Positions 15,941 to 25,815 of a DNA stretch of 37,955 bases are shown here, piece after piece. A model generated the notes under the pieces. That model saw only the letters and a list, made by a program, of their open reading frames with translations, did no database searches and had not been told where the DNA came from. Positions within the stretch are counted from its first letter, which is position 1; each line of letters opens with the position of its first letter. This DNA is from Bacillota bacterium. GTDB taxonomy: Bacteria; Bacillota; Sulfobacillia; JACIYH01. The DNA is taken from the NCBI GenBank assembly GCA_014360055.1, contig JACIYH010000002.1, positions 102,673 to 140,627 of the forward strand. Reading direction: 5' to 3'. The translations under genes and the position numbers were made by a program.

Positions 15941-16658
15941 CGGGGAAGTGGCAGTGCACCCGGGCGTGACAGTGGACCCCGGCCAGCGGGTGACCGTGGA
16001 TGGCAAGTTGGTGCGGCCCGAGGAGCATGTTTACATCGTTTTACATAAACCCGCGGGGTACGTCAGCACGGTGCGAGATCCCCGGGGTCGGCCCACGGTG
16101 CTCGACCTGGTGAGGTCCGACGCCCGCCTCTTCCCGGTGGGGAGACTGGACTGGGATGCCACCGGCCTGCTCCTGCTCACCAACGACGGGGAGATGGCCT
16201 TTCGCCTCACCCATCCCCGCTTCGGCGTGCCCCGCACCTACCGGGCCCTGGTGCGGGGATGTCCCTCGCCGCGTGCCCTGGCCCGTCTGCGCCGGGGGGT
16301 GGAAGTGGGGGGGAAGCCCACCGCCCCCGCCCGGGTAAAGGTGCTGGGCCGGGAGGGAAATGCCACCTGGCTGGAGATCACGGTGCACGAGGGCAGGTAC
16401 CACCAGGTCAAGCTGATGGGGGAGGCGGTGGGTCACCCGGTGCTGCGCCTCACCCGGGTGAGGATGGGTCCCCTCCGCCTGGGCCGCCTCCCGCCCGGCC
16501 GGTTCCGCCACCTCACCGCGCGGGAACTGGCGGCGCTGCGCCAGGCGGTGGACCTGGCACGCCCGGCGGGTATGGTGCGGCAGGAAACCCCTGCAAAGGC
16601 GCGAATATCAAGGCCCAGGGGGGAACGGCATGGAGAAATGGGCCCTGGTCGTGATTGA
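15849..16658 (+). CDS. rluB: Pseudouridine synthase, RluB/RsuA family
   Basis: S4 domain VDRLNRYLARCGLGSRRKCEELIRAGRVRVDG; VGRLDWDATGLLLLTNDGEMAFRLTHPR catalytic motif; start GTG 15849 likely (ORF to 15828). Confidence 0.95.
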   Translation: MDRLNRYLARCGLGSRRKCEELIRAGRVRVDGEVAVHPGVTVDPGQRVTVDGKLVRPEEHVYIVLHKPAGYVSTVRDPRGRPTVLDLVRSDARLFPVGRLDWDATGLLLLTNDGEMAFRLTHPRFGVPRTYRALVRGCPSPRALARLRRGVEVGGKPTAPARVKVLGREGNATWLEITVHEGRYHQVKLMGEAVGHPVLRLTRVRMGPLRLGRLPPGRFRHLTARELAALRQAVDLARPAGMVRQETPAKARISRPRGERHGEMGPGRD

Positions 16659-17151
16659 CATGCTGCGCGACTTCGTGGCCGAGGAGGGCAGCCTGTATTG
16701 CGGCCCGGCCGCCTCCGCCCTGGTGGACCGGGTGGCGCGGGAGATCGAGGCCGCCCGCGAGGCCGGGGCACCCGTGGTATACGTGTGCGACCGCCACCTT
16801 CCCGATGACCCCGAGTTCAACATGTTCCCACCCCACTGCGTGGCGGGTTCCCCGGGAGCCCAGGTGGTGCCCGCACTGGCCCCCCGTCCCGGTGACCGGG
16901 TGATCCCCAAGCGGAGATTCAGCGGGTTCTTCGGCACCGACCTGGACCTCACCCTGCGCGAACTGGGCGTGGGCAGGCTGCGCCTGGTGGGTGTGTGCAC
17001 CAACATCTGCGTCCTCTATACGGCCGCCGATGCCCGCATGAGGGGATACGAGGTCGAGGTGCCCCGCGATAAAGTGGCCTCGTTCGATCCCGGTGCCCAC
17101 GAGTGGGCCCTCGAACAGATGGAAAAGGTGCTGGGGGTACGGGTGCAGTAG
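16630..17151 (+). CDS. Isochorismatase-family cysteine hydrolase, probable nicotinamidase
   Basis: ALVVIDMLRDFV (Asp), KRRFSGFFGTDLD (Lys), LVGVCTNICVLYTAADA (Cys); next to pncB-type gene. Confidence 0.88.
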   Translation: MEKWALVVIDMLRDFVAEEGSLYCGPAASALVDRVAREIEAAREAGAPVVYVCDRHLPDDPEFNMFPPHCVAGSPGAQVVPALAPRPGDRVIPKRRFSGFFGTDLDLTLRELGVGRLRLVGVCTNICVLYTAADARMRGYEVEVPRDKVASFDPGAHEWALEQMEKVLGVRVQ

Positions 17152-17174
17152 CCCCATCCAGCGCGAGCGGAGGG

Positions 17175-18212
17175 ATGACGTTGCAGGAGTTCCTGAACCT
17201 CTCGGAAGTACCTGACTTCGACCCCGGGCCCCGTTTGCTCCATTCCGCCACCCCTGAGGAAGTGGCCAGGGGAGCTACCACGGACATCTACTTTCTGCGC
17301 ACCTACGAGATCCTGCGGCGTCTCGGGAAACTGGACACGCCGGTGGTGGCCGAGATCTTCACCAGCCGGGCGGGGGTGATGGCCGGGGTGACGGAATGCC
17401 GGCAACTCCTCACCGGACGCGGGGTGGAGGTATGGGCCCTGCCGGAGGGCGAGGAATTCACTCAAAAAGAAGTGGTGATGCGCATATCTGGTCCCTACGG
17501 GGCTTTTGGCCTGCTGGAAACCCCCCTCCTGGGCATCCTGGCCTCCAACTGTGCCTGGGCGACCGCGGCGCGGGAGTGTCGCCGGGCGGCGGGCGACAAG
17601 CCCGTGATCTGCTTCGGGGCGCGGCACGTGCACCCGGCGGTCGCCCCCGTCATGGAAAGGGCCGCGCTGGTGGGAGGGGCCAGTGGAGCCAGTTGCATCA
17701 TGGCCGCGCGCCTGGCGGGACGGCTCCCGTCCGGCACCATCCCTCACGCCGCCATCCTCATCGTGGGGGACACCGTGGAGGTGGCGCGGGCTTACGACCG
17801 CTACATGCCGCCCGACGCGCCCCGCATAATACTCGTCGATACCTTCAAGGACGAAGCAGAAGAGTCGCTGCGGGTGGCACGGGCACTGGGACCGGCCCTC
17901 GACGGAGTGCGGCTGGACACCCCTGCGGAGCGGGGGGGCGTGACACCCGAACTGGTGCAGGAAGTGAGGCAGCGCCTGGATCAGGCCGGTTTCCGTGACG
18001 TGAAGATCTTCGTGTCCGGTGGGCTTGACCCCGCCCGCATTGCTCTGCTGTCGCAGGCCGGCGCCGATGCCTTCGGGGTGGGCAGCTACATCTCCGGGAG
18101 CCGGCCCATAGACATGACCATGGACCTCAAGGAGGTGGCCGGGCAACCTGTGGCCAAGCGGGGTCGCATCCCGGGGATCACCCCCGCCACCCGGCTGCAG
18201 AAGATCCTGTGA
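17175..18212 (+). CDS. pncB: Nicotinate phosphoribosyltransferase
   Basis: TDIYFLRTYEIL..., GARHVHPAVAPVMERAALVGGASGASC, IPHAAILIVGD, FVSGGLDPARIALLSQAGADAFGVGSYIS. Confidence 0.9.
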   Translation: MTLQEFLNLSEVPDFDPGPRLLHSATPEEVARGATTDIYFLRTYEILRRLGKLDTPVVAEIFTSRAGVMAGVTECRQLLTGRGVEVWALPEGEEFTQKEVVMRISGPYGAFGLLETPLLGILASNCAWATAARECRRAAGDKPVICFGARHVHPAVAPVMERAALVGGASGASCIMAARLAGRLPSGTIPHAAILIVGDTVEVARAYDRYMPPDAPRIILVDTFKDEAEESLRVARALGPALDGVRLDTPAERGGVTPELVQEVRQRLDQAGFRDVKIFVSGGLDPARIALLSQAGADAFGVGSYISGSRPIDMTMDLKEVAGQPVAKRGRIPGITPATRLQKIL

Positions 18213-18460
18213 GAGACAGGGGCAGGGAGGAACCTACCCGCGTTTTCCGGCGTCCCACCGGCGGCCGCACCACTTCCCCGGCCCGGCGCAAGGCTGCCGC
18301 ACGGGCACGTTCCCCCGGGCGCGGGGCGGTGCGCCGGGGCGGGGTGGCCGTCCCCGGGTGGAACCCGTTTGCCCGGCCGGGGCTCTTCCTCGCCGTCACT
18401 GCGGGCGTTTTCCTCCTCGGGCTCATACTCGGCTTCGTACTGGGCCTGCGGGGCCATTAA
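18209..18460 (+). CDS. Small Arg-rich protein with single C-terminal TM segment
   Basis: 83 aa, very basic N-terminus, LFLAVTAGVFLLGLILGFVLGL; GTG overlaps pncB stop. Confidence 0.5.
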   Translation: MRDRGREEPTRVFRRPTGGRTTSPARRKAAARARSPGRGAVRRGGVAVPGWNPFARPGLFLAVTAGVFLLGLILGFVLGLRGH

Positions 18461-18475
18461 CCGGCACCCTATGGC

Positions 18476-19384
18476 GTGGAGGTGCGTGCATTGGGTGCTG
18501 CCTACCTGAACCTCGACCCCGGGGCGATCAGAGCCCGGGCGGAGGCCGCCTGGGAACTGGCCGATCCGTGCCGGCTGTGCCCCCGGGAATGCGGCGTGCG
18601 GCGCCGGGCAGGACAGGTGGGGGTGTGCCGGACGGGCGAGCAGGCGGTTGTGTCCAGCTACGGGCCCCACTTCGGTGAAGAACCGCCCCTCACGGGCTGG
18701 CGGGGCTCGGGGACCATCTTTTTCGGCCACTGCAATCTGCGCTGCCTGTACTGCCAGAACTACCAGATCAGCCAGGAGGGGGAAGGACGGGAGGCGAGTC
18801 CGCTGGAACTGGCCCAGATGATGCTTACCCTGGAACACTGGGGATGCCACAATATCAACCTGGTCAGTCCCACCCACGTGATCCCACAGATCCTCTCCGC
18901 TTTGGAAATTGCAGCAACCCGTGGTCTTTCCGTCCCGCTGGTGTATAATACGGGCGGGTATGACGCCGTCCCCGCCTTGCGTCTGCTGGAAGGCGTCGTG
19001 GACATCTACATGCCCGACATGAAATACGCGGACCCAGAAGTGGGGAAGAGGCTGTCCGGCATACCTGACTACCCGCAGCGTAACCGGGAGGCCGTGCGGG
19101 AGATGCACCGCCAGGTGGGTGACCTGGTGATAGAGAACGGGCTGGCCACGCGCGGCCTGCTCGTGCGCCACCTGGTGCTGCCCCACGACCTGGCGGGGAC
19201 AGAAGAGGTGGTGCGTTTCCTGGCGGAAGAGATCTCCCCGCGCACCTACCTGAACGTTATGGGGCAGTATCGGCCATGTTACCGTGCCCGGGAAGTCGGC
19301 GAACTGGCCCGGCCCGTGAGCAGACCGGAGTACGTGCGGGCGGTGGCCATAGCACGAAGGGCCGGGCTGCGGCTGGCCGGGTGA
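18476..19384 (+). CDS. Radical SAM protein (PFL-activase-like, COG1313-type)
   Basis: CRLCPRECGVRR...GTIFFGHCNLRCLYCQNYQISQ (CxxxCxxC); DIYMPDMKYADPEVGKRLSGIPDYP. Confidence 0.92.
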   Translation: MEVRALGAAYLNLDPGAIRARAEAAWELADPCRLCPRECGVRRRAGQVGVCRTGEQAVVSSYGPHFGEEPPLTGWRGSGTIFFGHCNLRCLYCQNYQISQEGEGREASPLELAQMMLTLEHWGCHNINLVSPTHVIPQILSALEIAATRGLSVPLVYNTGGYDAVPALRLLEGVVDIYMPDMKYADPEVGKRLSGIPDYPQRNREAVREMHRQVGDLVIENGLATRGLLVRHLVLPHDLAGTEEVVRFLAEEISPRTYLNVMGQYRPCYRAREVGELARPVSRPEYVRAVAIARRAGLRLAG

Positions 19385-19451
19385 CCCGTGCGGGTGGGCC
19401 GGTTCCCCCGGACTGTCCCGGACACTGGAGAGGTGTCTCCCCTACACGCGC

Positions 19452-20165
19452 ATGACGGACGGAAGAGGGAAAGAACCGATCATTGTCGAAAGGAAAGGCC
19501 AAAAGGGCCGCCGGGGAAGGCTTGTCGCCATCGACGGACCGGCGGGAGCGGGAAAAAGTACGGTGGCCAGGCGGGTGGCGGATAGGCTGGGTTACCTGTA
19601 TATCGATACCGGGGGTATGTACCGGGCCCTCACTTTGAAGGCCCTGCGGGTGGGTGTGGACCCCGGCGACGGGGCGGCCGTGGCCCGGCTGGCCTCGTCC
19701 ACGCGTATCTCCGTGGATTCCTCGGGGCGCATCCTCCTCGACGGCGAGGACGTCACGGCCGCGATCCGGTGTCCCGCCGTCTCCGCTGCCGTGAGCCGGG
19801 TGGCCGGGTGGCCTGCCGTGCGGAAGATCCTCACCCGGCGCATGCGGGAACTGGCCGGGTGTGGTGGAGCGGTGCTGGAGGGACGTGATGTGGGGACCTG
19901 CGTCGTCCCGCACGCCGACTGCAAGGTGTTCCTGACCGCCTCCCCGGAAGAAAGGGCAAAGCGCAGGTGGCGGGAACTCAGGGAGGCGGGGTACGCGGTG
20001 TCCCTCGCGGAGGTGTACGAGAACCTCGTTACCCGCGACCGCGCGGACTCCAGCCGGGGGTTGGCGCCGCTTACGGTTGCGGAGGACGCGGTGGTGATTG
20101 ACACCACGGATCTGGACGTGGAGGAGACGGTGGAGGCGGTGTTGCGGCTGTGCACGGACCGGTGA
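19452..20165 (+). CDS. cmk: Cytidylate kinase
   Basis: LVAIDGPAGAGKSTVARRVADRLGYLYIDTGGMYRALTLKAL. Confidence 0.96.
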   Translation: MTDGRGKEPIIVERKGQKGRRGRLVAIDGPAGAGKSTVARRVADRLGYLYIDTGGMYRALTLKALRVGVDPGDGAAVARLASSTRISVDSSGRILLDGEDVTAAIRCPAVSAAVSRVAGWPAVRKILTRRMRELAGCGGAVLEGRDVGTCVVPHADCKVFLTASPEERAKRRWRELREAGYAVSLAEVYENLVTRDRADSSRGLAPLTVAEDAVVIDTTDLDVEETVEAVLRLCTDR

Positions 20166-20788
20166 CCCTGTCCTACCGGCTGGCCAGAACCCTGGTGACG
20201 GCCGCCCTGAAGGTGCTCTTCTTCTGGAGGGTGGAAGGACGCGAGCACATTCCCCCCGAGGGACCTGTGCTTTTGTGTTGCAACCACCTGAGTGCATGGG
20301 ACCCCCCCGTGGTGGGTTGCGCCGCCACCCGCCAGGTGTACTTCATGGCCAAACGGGAACTCTGGCGCATACCGGTGCTGCGCACGGTGATCACCGCCCT
20401 GGGCGCCTATCCGGTTGATCGCGACCGGGTGGACATCTCCACCGTGCGCAGGTCACTCCAGATCCTGGAACAGGGCGGGACCCTCGGGCTCTTTCCCGAA
20501 GGGACGAGGAGCCGCACGGGTCGGTTGGGGCCCCTCCGCAGCGGGGCTGCCAAGCTGGCTTTGCGTACGGGGGCCGCGGTGGTCCCCATGGCCATCATCG
20601 GCCCCTACCGGTGGTTCCGACCCCTCTATGTACGGATCGGCAAGCCCCTCTACTTCGGCCGAGATAGCGACCCCAGCCGGGAGAAGGTGCGGGCGGTCCG
20701 GGACGAGATAGCGCGGGCGTTAGGGGCGCTGCTGGAGGGCTCCAATTCTGTCGAGGCAGGCAAACGTCGTGAAGGTACTGTTGGCTAG
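20150..20788 (+). CDS. plsC: 1-acyl-sn-glycerol-3-phosphate acyltransferase
   Basis: NHLSAWDPP (HX4D), LFPEGTRSRTG; between cmk and ispH. Confidence 0.95.
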   Translation: MHGPVTLSYRLARTLVTAALKVLFFWRVEGREHIPPEGPVLLCCNHLSAWDPPVVGCAATRQVYFMAKRELWRIPVLRTVITALGAYPVDRDRVDISTVRRSLQILEQGGTLGLFPEGTRSRTGRLGPLRSGAAKLALRTGAAVVPMAIIGPYRWFRPLYVRIGKPLYFGRDSDPSREKVRAVRDEIARALGALLEGSNSVEAGKRREGTVG

Positions 20789-23021
20789 GCACTTTGGCTT
20801 CTGTTTCGGGGTGGAGAGGGCGGTCCACATGGCCCGGGAGGCCGCGGGGCGGGGGCCCCTGGCCAGTCTCGGGCCGCTTATCCACAACCGGCGGGTAGTC
20901 GCCGAACTGGAGGCGGCCGGGGTCAGGTGGGTTTCCGCCCTGGACGATGTTGAGGGAACCGTGATCTTCCGCACCCACGGAGTGGGTCCGTCCCTATACG
21001 AAGAGGCCCGCCGGAGGGGACTGGAGGTTCTGGACGCCACCTGTCCCTTCGTCCGGCGCGCCCGCGAGGAGGCCCTGCGGCTCGCCGAGCAGGGCTACCG
21101 CGTCCTGGTGGTGGGTGATCCTTCCCATCCCGAGATCCAGGCGCTGGTGGAGTGGCTGCAAGGCCGGGCTACGGTGGTGAGGGGTCCGGAAGAGATCGGA
21201 GGCTTACCTGCCGCAGGGCGCGTGGGCCTGGTGGCGCAAACCACCCTGCCGGCCGGCATCCTCGAGAGCGTGGCGAGCGCGCTGCGCGAACGGGGCGCCG
21301 AAGTCAGGGTGGCCAACACCATTTGCACCGCTACGGCCCAGAGGCAGCAGGCCGCCCGGGAGGTGGCCGCGCAGTCCGACCTCGTACTGGTGGTGGGTGA
21401 CCCGGGCAGTGCCAACACCCGGCGCCTGCTGGAGATAGCGAGGGAGGCCGGTTGCGCCACCCACCTGGTCCAGGGGGCGGACGAGATCGACGCGGGCTGG
21501 CTGCGGGAGGTCGACACAGTGGGCATCGTTGCGGGGGCTTCCACCCCGGAATGGGCTATAAAGGAGGTCGTGGCCAAAGTGCAGGAGCTAGGTGGGGAGG
21601 ATCGTAAGGATCTGGAGGGGGTTTCCGAACAGGCGGCTGGCCTGGAGGCGACGCTGCTGACCGAACGGGAGCCGGCTACCCCGGTGGCAAGCCTGGGACA
21701 GGAGGAGGAGGTCCCGGAGGCGACGGAGGAACCGGGGGCCCCTGAGGTGGAGGCCGAGGACGTGACGGCGCAGGGCGAGGCATCGGTCACAGATGCTGCT
21801 GCGGAGGCACCGGTAGAAGGCGAGGCCGCAGATGCTGCTGCGGAGGCGCCGGGAGAAGGCGAGACGGCAGTCGTCGAGGATGAGGCGGTCCTGCTCGAGG
21901 AGAGCCTGGCACTGCTGCAACCCGGGGACCTGGTGCAGGGGCGGGTGATGGAGGTTACCCCCGAGGGCGTGCTCGTGGACGTGGGATACAAGTCCGAGGG
22001 CATCATCCCGCTGGGAGAGCTGGCCCGGCGGCGTTTCAATTCCCCTGAAGAAATCGTTCGCCCCGGGGACGAAATCACCGTCTACGTGCTCTCGGTGGAC
22101 AACCAGGAACAGGTCCTCAAGCTCTCCAAGAAGCGGGCGGACGAGATCCTCGCCTGGGACGGGCTCAAGCAGGCCCGTGACGAGGGCAGGGTTCTGGAGG
22201 CGGAGGTCATCCAGGAGGTCAAGGGCGGCCTGGTCGTGGACGTGGGTCTGCGGGGTTTTGTCCCCGCCTCTCAGATCGAGCGGGGCTATGTCCAGGACCT
22301 CAGCAAGTACGTGGGGAAGAAGCTGCGCCTCAAGGTCATCGAGCTTGAGCGCAGCAAGGGTCGCTGCATCCTGTCCCAGAGGGTGGTACTCGAGGAAGAG
22401 CGTCGGCGCAAGCGGGAGCAGACCTGGGCCACCATCGCCGAGGGCCAGATTCTTACCGGTACCGTGAAGAGCCTCACCGACTTCGGGGCCTTCATCGACG
22501 TGGGCGGGGTAGACGGGCTGCTGCACGTCTCCGAGATGTCGTGGGGACGTGTGAACCACCCCTCCGAGGTGCTGCAGGTGGGCCAGGAGGTGAACGTGAT
22601 GGTGCTGCGCCTGGACAGGGAGAAGGGAAAGATCTCCCTGGGCCTGAAGCAGACCATGTCCGACCCCTGGCAGTCCGTGCAGGAACGTTACCCGGTGGGG
22701 AGCGTGGTCACCGGGCGGGTGACCAGGCTGGCCCCCTTCGGTGCCTTCGTCGAACTGGAGCCGGGGGTGGAGGGGCTCGTCCACCTCTCCGAGTTGTCCA
22801 GCGACCGCGTCTCCCGGGCCGACGAGGTCCTCAACGTGGGGGAAGAGGTTAAGGTCAAGGTCCTGAGGGTCCGCTCTCACGACCGCCGCATCGGCCTCTC
22901 CCTACGCCAGGTCCTCCAGGACCAGGAGCGGGCCGAGATCAAGCGGTTCCTGAGTTCGGGCAACACGGCACCGCTCAGCACGGCTGTGAGCGAGGTGCTC
23001 AACAACAAAGAGAGCCACTGA
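20769..23021 (+). CDS. ispH: Bifunctional 4-hydroxy-3-methylbut-2-enyl diphosphate reductase / ribosomal protein S1-like fusion
   Basis: IspH Cys motifs FGFCFGVERAV, DATCPFV, NTICTAT; then acidic linker and four S1 repeats. Confidence 0.95.
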   Translation: MKVLLARHFGFCFGVERAVHMAREAAGRGPLASLGPLIHNRRVVAELEAAGVRWVSALDDVEGTVIFRTHGVGPSLYEEARRRGLEVLDATCPFVRRAREEALRLAEQGYRVLVVGDPSHPEIQALVEWLQGRATVVRGPEEIGGLPAAGRVGLVAQTTLPAGILESVASALRERGAEVRVANTICTATAQRQQAAREVAAQSDLVLVVGDPGSANTRRLLEIAREAGCATHLVQGADEIDAGWLREVDTVGIVAGASTPEWAIKEVVAKVQELGGEDRKDLEGVSEQAAGLEATLLTEREPATPVASLGQEEEVPEATEEPGAPEVEAEDVTAQGEASVTDAAAEAPVEGEAADAAAEAPGEGETAVVEDEAVLLEESLALLQPGDLVQGRVMEVTPEGVLVDVGYKSEGIIPLGELARRRFNSPEEIVRPGDEITVYVLSVDNQEQVLKLSKKRADEILAWDGLKQARDEGRVLEAEVIQEVKGGLVVDVGLRGFVPASQIERGYVQDLSKYVGKKLRLKVIELERSKGRCILSQRVVLEEERRRKREQTWATIAEGQILTGTVKSLTDFGAFIDVGGVDGLLHVSEMSWGRVNHPSEVLQVGQEVNVMVLRLDREKGKISLGLKQTMSDPWQSVQERYPVGSVVTGRVTRLAPFGAFVELEPGVEGLVHLSELSSDRVSRADEVLNVGEEVKVKVLRVRSHDRRIGLSLRQVLQDQERAEIKRFLSSGNTAPLSTAVSEVLNNKESH
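21791..21868 (+). repeat. 39-bp in-frame duplication in acidic linker between IspH and S1 parts
   Basis: agatgctgctgcggaggc... at 21791 and 21830; encodes DAAAEAPVEGEA / DAAAEAPGEGET. Confidence 0.85.
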
Positions 23022-23054
23022 GGACTTCTGAATGCTACGGTCCCCGGCGGCATA

Positions 23055-23087
23055 GGCCCCTCCGGGCCAGGGCAAGCTAGGCTTGCC
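23055..23087 (+). terminator. Two adjacent hairpins after ispH-rpsA, possible terminator
   Basis: GGCCC-ctcc-GGGCC (23055-23068) and GGCAAGC-tag-GCTTGCC (23071-23087); no T-tract. Confidence 0.35.
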
Positions 23088-23105
23088 TGAGCAGGGGGTG
23101 GGTCT

Positions 23106-23720
23106 GTGCCCTGGGGATCCGTGTTGTTGCTCGCAGTGGCCGTACTCATCTACCTGGGGGCCGGTCACCGGGTGCTCGACCGCATGCGCCTGAGTGACCG
23201 CGCCGCCCTCGGCATCATACTGGTCATGGCCGCCGGGAGCCTGGTGAACTTCCGCCTGGTACCTCCCCCGCGAGAGCTGGTGATTAACGTGGGCGGGGGC
23301 CTGGTTCCCCTGGCGGTCAGCATCTATCTGCTTGCCACGGCGGACACGGCCGGGGAGAAAGGCCGGGGAACGCTGGCGGCTGTCTTAGCCGGGGGAGCGG
23401 TGTACCTGCTGGGGCGGGTGCTCCCTCCCGAGGAACAGACCATGTGGGTTGACCCCTCGTACATCTTCGGTCCCGTGGCCGGCGTCATCGCGTACCTGGC
23501 CGGGCGGTCGCGCCGTGCTGCTTTCGCCGCCGGGGCCACCGGTACCATCCTGGCCGACCTGGGCCACTGGGCGGAAGGGTTTGCCCGGCCCTATCCCACC
23601 CGCACCTGGGTTGGGGGAGCGGGGGCTTTCGACGCCGTGGTGATCGCGGCCTTCCTGGCGGTGGCGCTGGCGGAACTGGCCGGGGAGGTGCGCGAGAGAG
23701 TACGCGCCCGGGCCCCCTAG
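23106..23720 (+). CDS. DUF1614-like integral membrane protein
   Basis: Multi-TM; PPRELVINVGGGLVPLAVSIYLL...WVDPSYIFGPVAGVIAYLAGRSRRAAFAAGATGTILADLGH. Confidence 0.7.
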   Translation: MPWGSVLLLAVAVLIYLGAGHRVLDRMRLSDRAALGIILVMAAGSLVNFRLVPPPRELVINVGGGLVPLAVSIYLLATADTAGEKGRGTLAAVLAGGAVYLLGRVLPPEEQTMWVDPSYIFGPVAGVIAYLAGRSRRAAFAAGATGTILADLGHWAEGFARPYPTRTWVGGAGAFDAVVIAAFLAVALAELAGEVRERVRARAP

Positions 23721-23811
23721 TTCAGGGCCTCGCAATCGGCAAGGCCTGACCATGGCACCGCCGCGGGCGGCGGGGGGATTACGGGCGGGGCGGCCCGGAT
23801 ATCATACGGTG

Positions 23812-25065
23812 TGGGTGGATCTTGTGCAGGATTTCCAGGTACTCCAGCGGGGTGGTCACCAGGGCGGTCATCGGGGGCGGCTGAGGAAGGCGCTGTTGGT
23901 GGCGGCGTGTGCGCTCGTCGTCATCACGTGGGGGCCGGGCACCGGCGGCGTGCGGGCGGAAGAGGAGTTCTCTCCGCCCCAGTACATGGTGGTGGTGGAC
24001 GAGCAGGGCGGCCACATATGGTCCACCGGCCACGTGCTGCGGCCGGGCGACGAAATCCTGGCTTCTGACAACCGGCGTTACCGCGTCGTGCGCACGGATA
24101 AAACCCGGGCGGTCGCGCGACTGGTAGGCGAGGAGGACCTGGGTTCGCTTCTCACCCCGGAAGACGAGGCCGCCATCGCCCGGTTGCTGGGGGAAGCCCG
24201 TCCCGGTGCGCGCCCCTCCTTCTGGGCGCACACCTGGCGCAATACTATCCGTGGCACCGGCCGGCTGGTGCCGGCGGTGGCGGTCGCGGCGGCGGCTCCA
24301 GCCAAAGTCGTAGGACTGTACCATACAAACAGCGACGAATCCTACGAGCCCAACCAGGGGACTGCCAGCGTGGAGGGTAAGGGTGGGGTGTTCGCGGTCG
24401 GGGCCAGCCTGGCCTCCCGCCTTAAGGAAAAGGGGATCACGCCCATACACGACATGAACGTTTACCTGCCGCACGATGGCAGGGCTTACGAACGCTCGCG
24501 CCGGGGGGCGGCGGCGCTGGCGGCCTCCCGGCCCCTGGCCATCCTGGATGTGCACCGTGACTCCGGGCCGGCCCAGGACTACCTGCGCAACATCGCGGGG
24601 CAACTCACCAGCCAGGTCACGATCGTCGTCGGTCGCCAGAACCCCCAGGCTTCTGCCAACGGTTCCTTTGCGGAGCGGCTCAAGGCGGCCGCCGACCGCA
24701 TGTACCCCGGACTGGTACGGGGCATCCTGTACACGAGCGGGAAATTCAATCAGGATGTCCATCCGCGCAACATCCTCATCGAAGTGGGGACGGAAAAGGT
24801 CACCCAGGAGCAGGCCCAGCGCGGGGCCTCCCTGCTGGCGGATGCCATCCCCGTAGCAGCGGGGATGGCGGGACCTGCGGTGGGGGCGGGTCGCGAGGCG
24901 GCAGGCGCCCTGCGCGCCCTGTGGTGGATACTGGGACTGGGGGGCCTGCTGGGGGGTGCCTACCTGTGGTTGAGTAGCGGGAGTTGGGAGGAGGCCCGGC
25001 ACCGCCTGCAACGCTGGCTGAATGAAGTGACCCTGCGCGGTGGTCGCGGGAATGACCGGCGCTAG
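23812..25065 (+). CDS. spoIIP: Stage II sporulation protein P (ORF open from 23752)
   Basis: GLYHTNSDESYEPNQGTASVEGKGGVFAVGASLASRLKEKGI, LDVHRDSGP, NILIEVGTEKVTQEQAQRGASLLADAI. Confidence 0.92.
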   Translation, partial: WVDLVQDFQVLQRGGHQGGHRGRLRKALLVAACALVVITWGPGTGGVRAEEEFSPPQYMVVVDEQGGHIWSTGHVLRPGDEILASDNRRYRVVRTDKTRAVARLVGEEDLGSLLTPEDEAAIARLLGEARPGARPSFWAHTWRNTIRGTGRLVPAVAVAAAAPAKVVGLYHTNSDESYEPNQGTASVEGKGGVFAVGASLASRLKEKGITPIHDMNVYLPHDGRAYERSRRGAAALAASRPLAILDVHRDSGPAQDYLRNIAGQLTSQVTIVVGRQNPQASANGSFAERLKAAADRMYPGLVRGILYTSGKFNQDVHPRNILIEVGTEKVTQEQAQRGASLLADAIPVAAGMAGPAVGAGREAAGALRALWWILGLGGLLGGAYLWLSSGSWEEARHRLQRWLNEVTLRGGRGNDRR

Positions 25066-25744
25066 GCGAGTGGCGCTGCGTTTGCGGCCGGGGCAGCCCG
25101 GCCGCCTCGTGCCCCTGGGCACCGATGGAGAGGGAAGGGAAGAATATATCCTCCACGTGGGACGGCACATGGACCTGGCGGCCCGGGTGGTCTCGGCCTG
25201 GGCGCACATCCTGGCCCCCGGTCGGGTACAGGTCCTTCTGCCCAATGGCAGGCCGGCGCCGTCCCCTCCTGCGGCCGAACCGGTGTCCGACGGGACACGT
25301 TGCGTGGTGTACCACTGTTTCGGTGGGGCTCACACCTCGGTGGTGGCCGCTGCCATTCACCTGGGCCTGCTCCCCACACGGCCGTCCTGGCATGAGGTGG
25401 CCGCTTTTCCCCTGTTTGACCGCACGCCCACTCGCGACCGGGGCTGGCCCCTGTACCTGGGCACCGACGAGCGGGGCCGCCGGGTGTACGCCATGGGCAG
25501 GGGCAGGGATGGCCGGAGTGCGGCCCTGGTGCTCGACGGCCTTCTGCGGGCCCTGCACCTGGACGGCCGCCTGGTGAACCACGACACCCTCGTCTGCGCC
25601 GGGCCCCTCACCAAGCTGGGGGGATACCTTTCCCGGCGGTTGGGACTGGTCCGGCCAGGACGCACCCTGGCTGCCGTGGGTGTCACGAGGGACATCCCCC
25701 GGCTGCTGCGCGTGGTGGAGCAGGCCCGCGGGTCCCCCGGGTGA
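25052..25744 (+). CDS. DUF3189 family protein
   Basis: RCVVYHCFGGAHTSVVAAAIHLGLLP...; adjacent to spoIIP. Confidence 0.85.
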   Translation: MTGARRVALRLRPGQPGRLVPLGTDGEGREEYILHVGRHMDLAARVVSAWAHILAPGRVQVLLPNGRPAPSPPAAEPVSDGTRCVVYHCFGGAHTSVVAAAIHLGLLPTRPSWHEVAAFPLFDRTPTRDRGWPLYLGTDERGRRVYAMGRGRDGRSAALVLDGLLRALHLDGRLVNHDTLVCAGPLTKLGGYLSRRLGLVRPGRTLAAVGVTRDIPRLLRVVEQARGSPG

Positions 25745-25815
25745 CGGCCCCCGGCCCGGGTGATCTCTGCCGGCCCGCTGCGACAGCGGGAGTCTTCCCC
25801 GGCGGGCGAAGACGG

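Noticed and set aside
18935-18965. tataat inside the radical SAM gene as a promoter
   Set aside because: Lies inside coding sequence with no convincing -35 or nearby downstream start
23795-23815. atatCATACGGTgt resembling a sigma-E -10 for spoIIP
   Set aside because: No acceptable sigma-E -35 at the right distance; plausible only from gene identity
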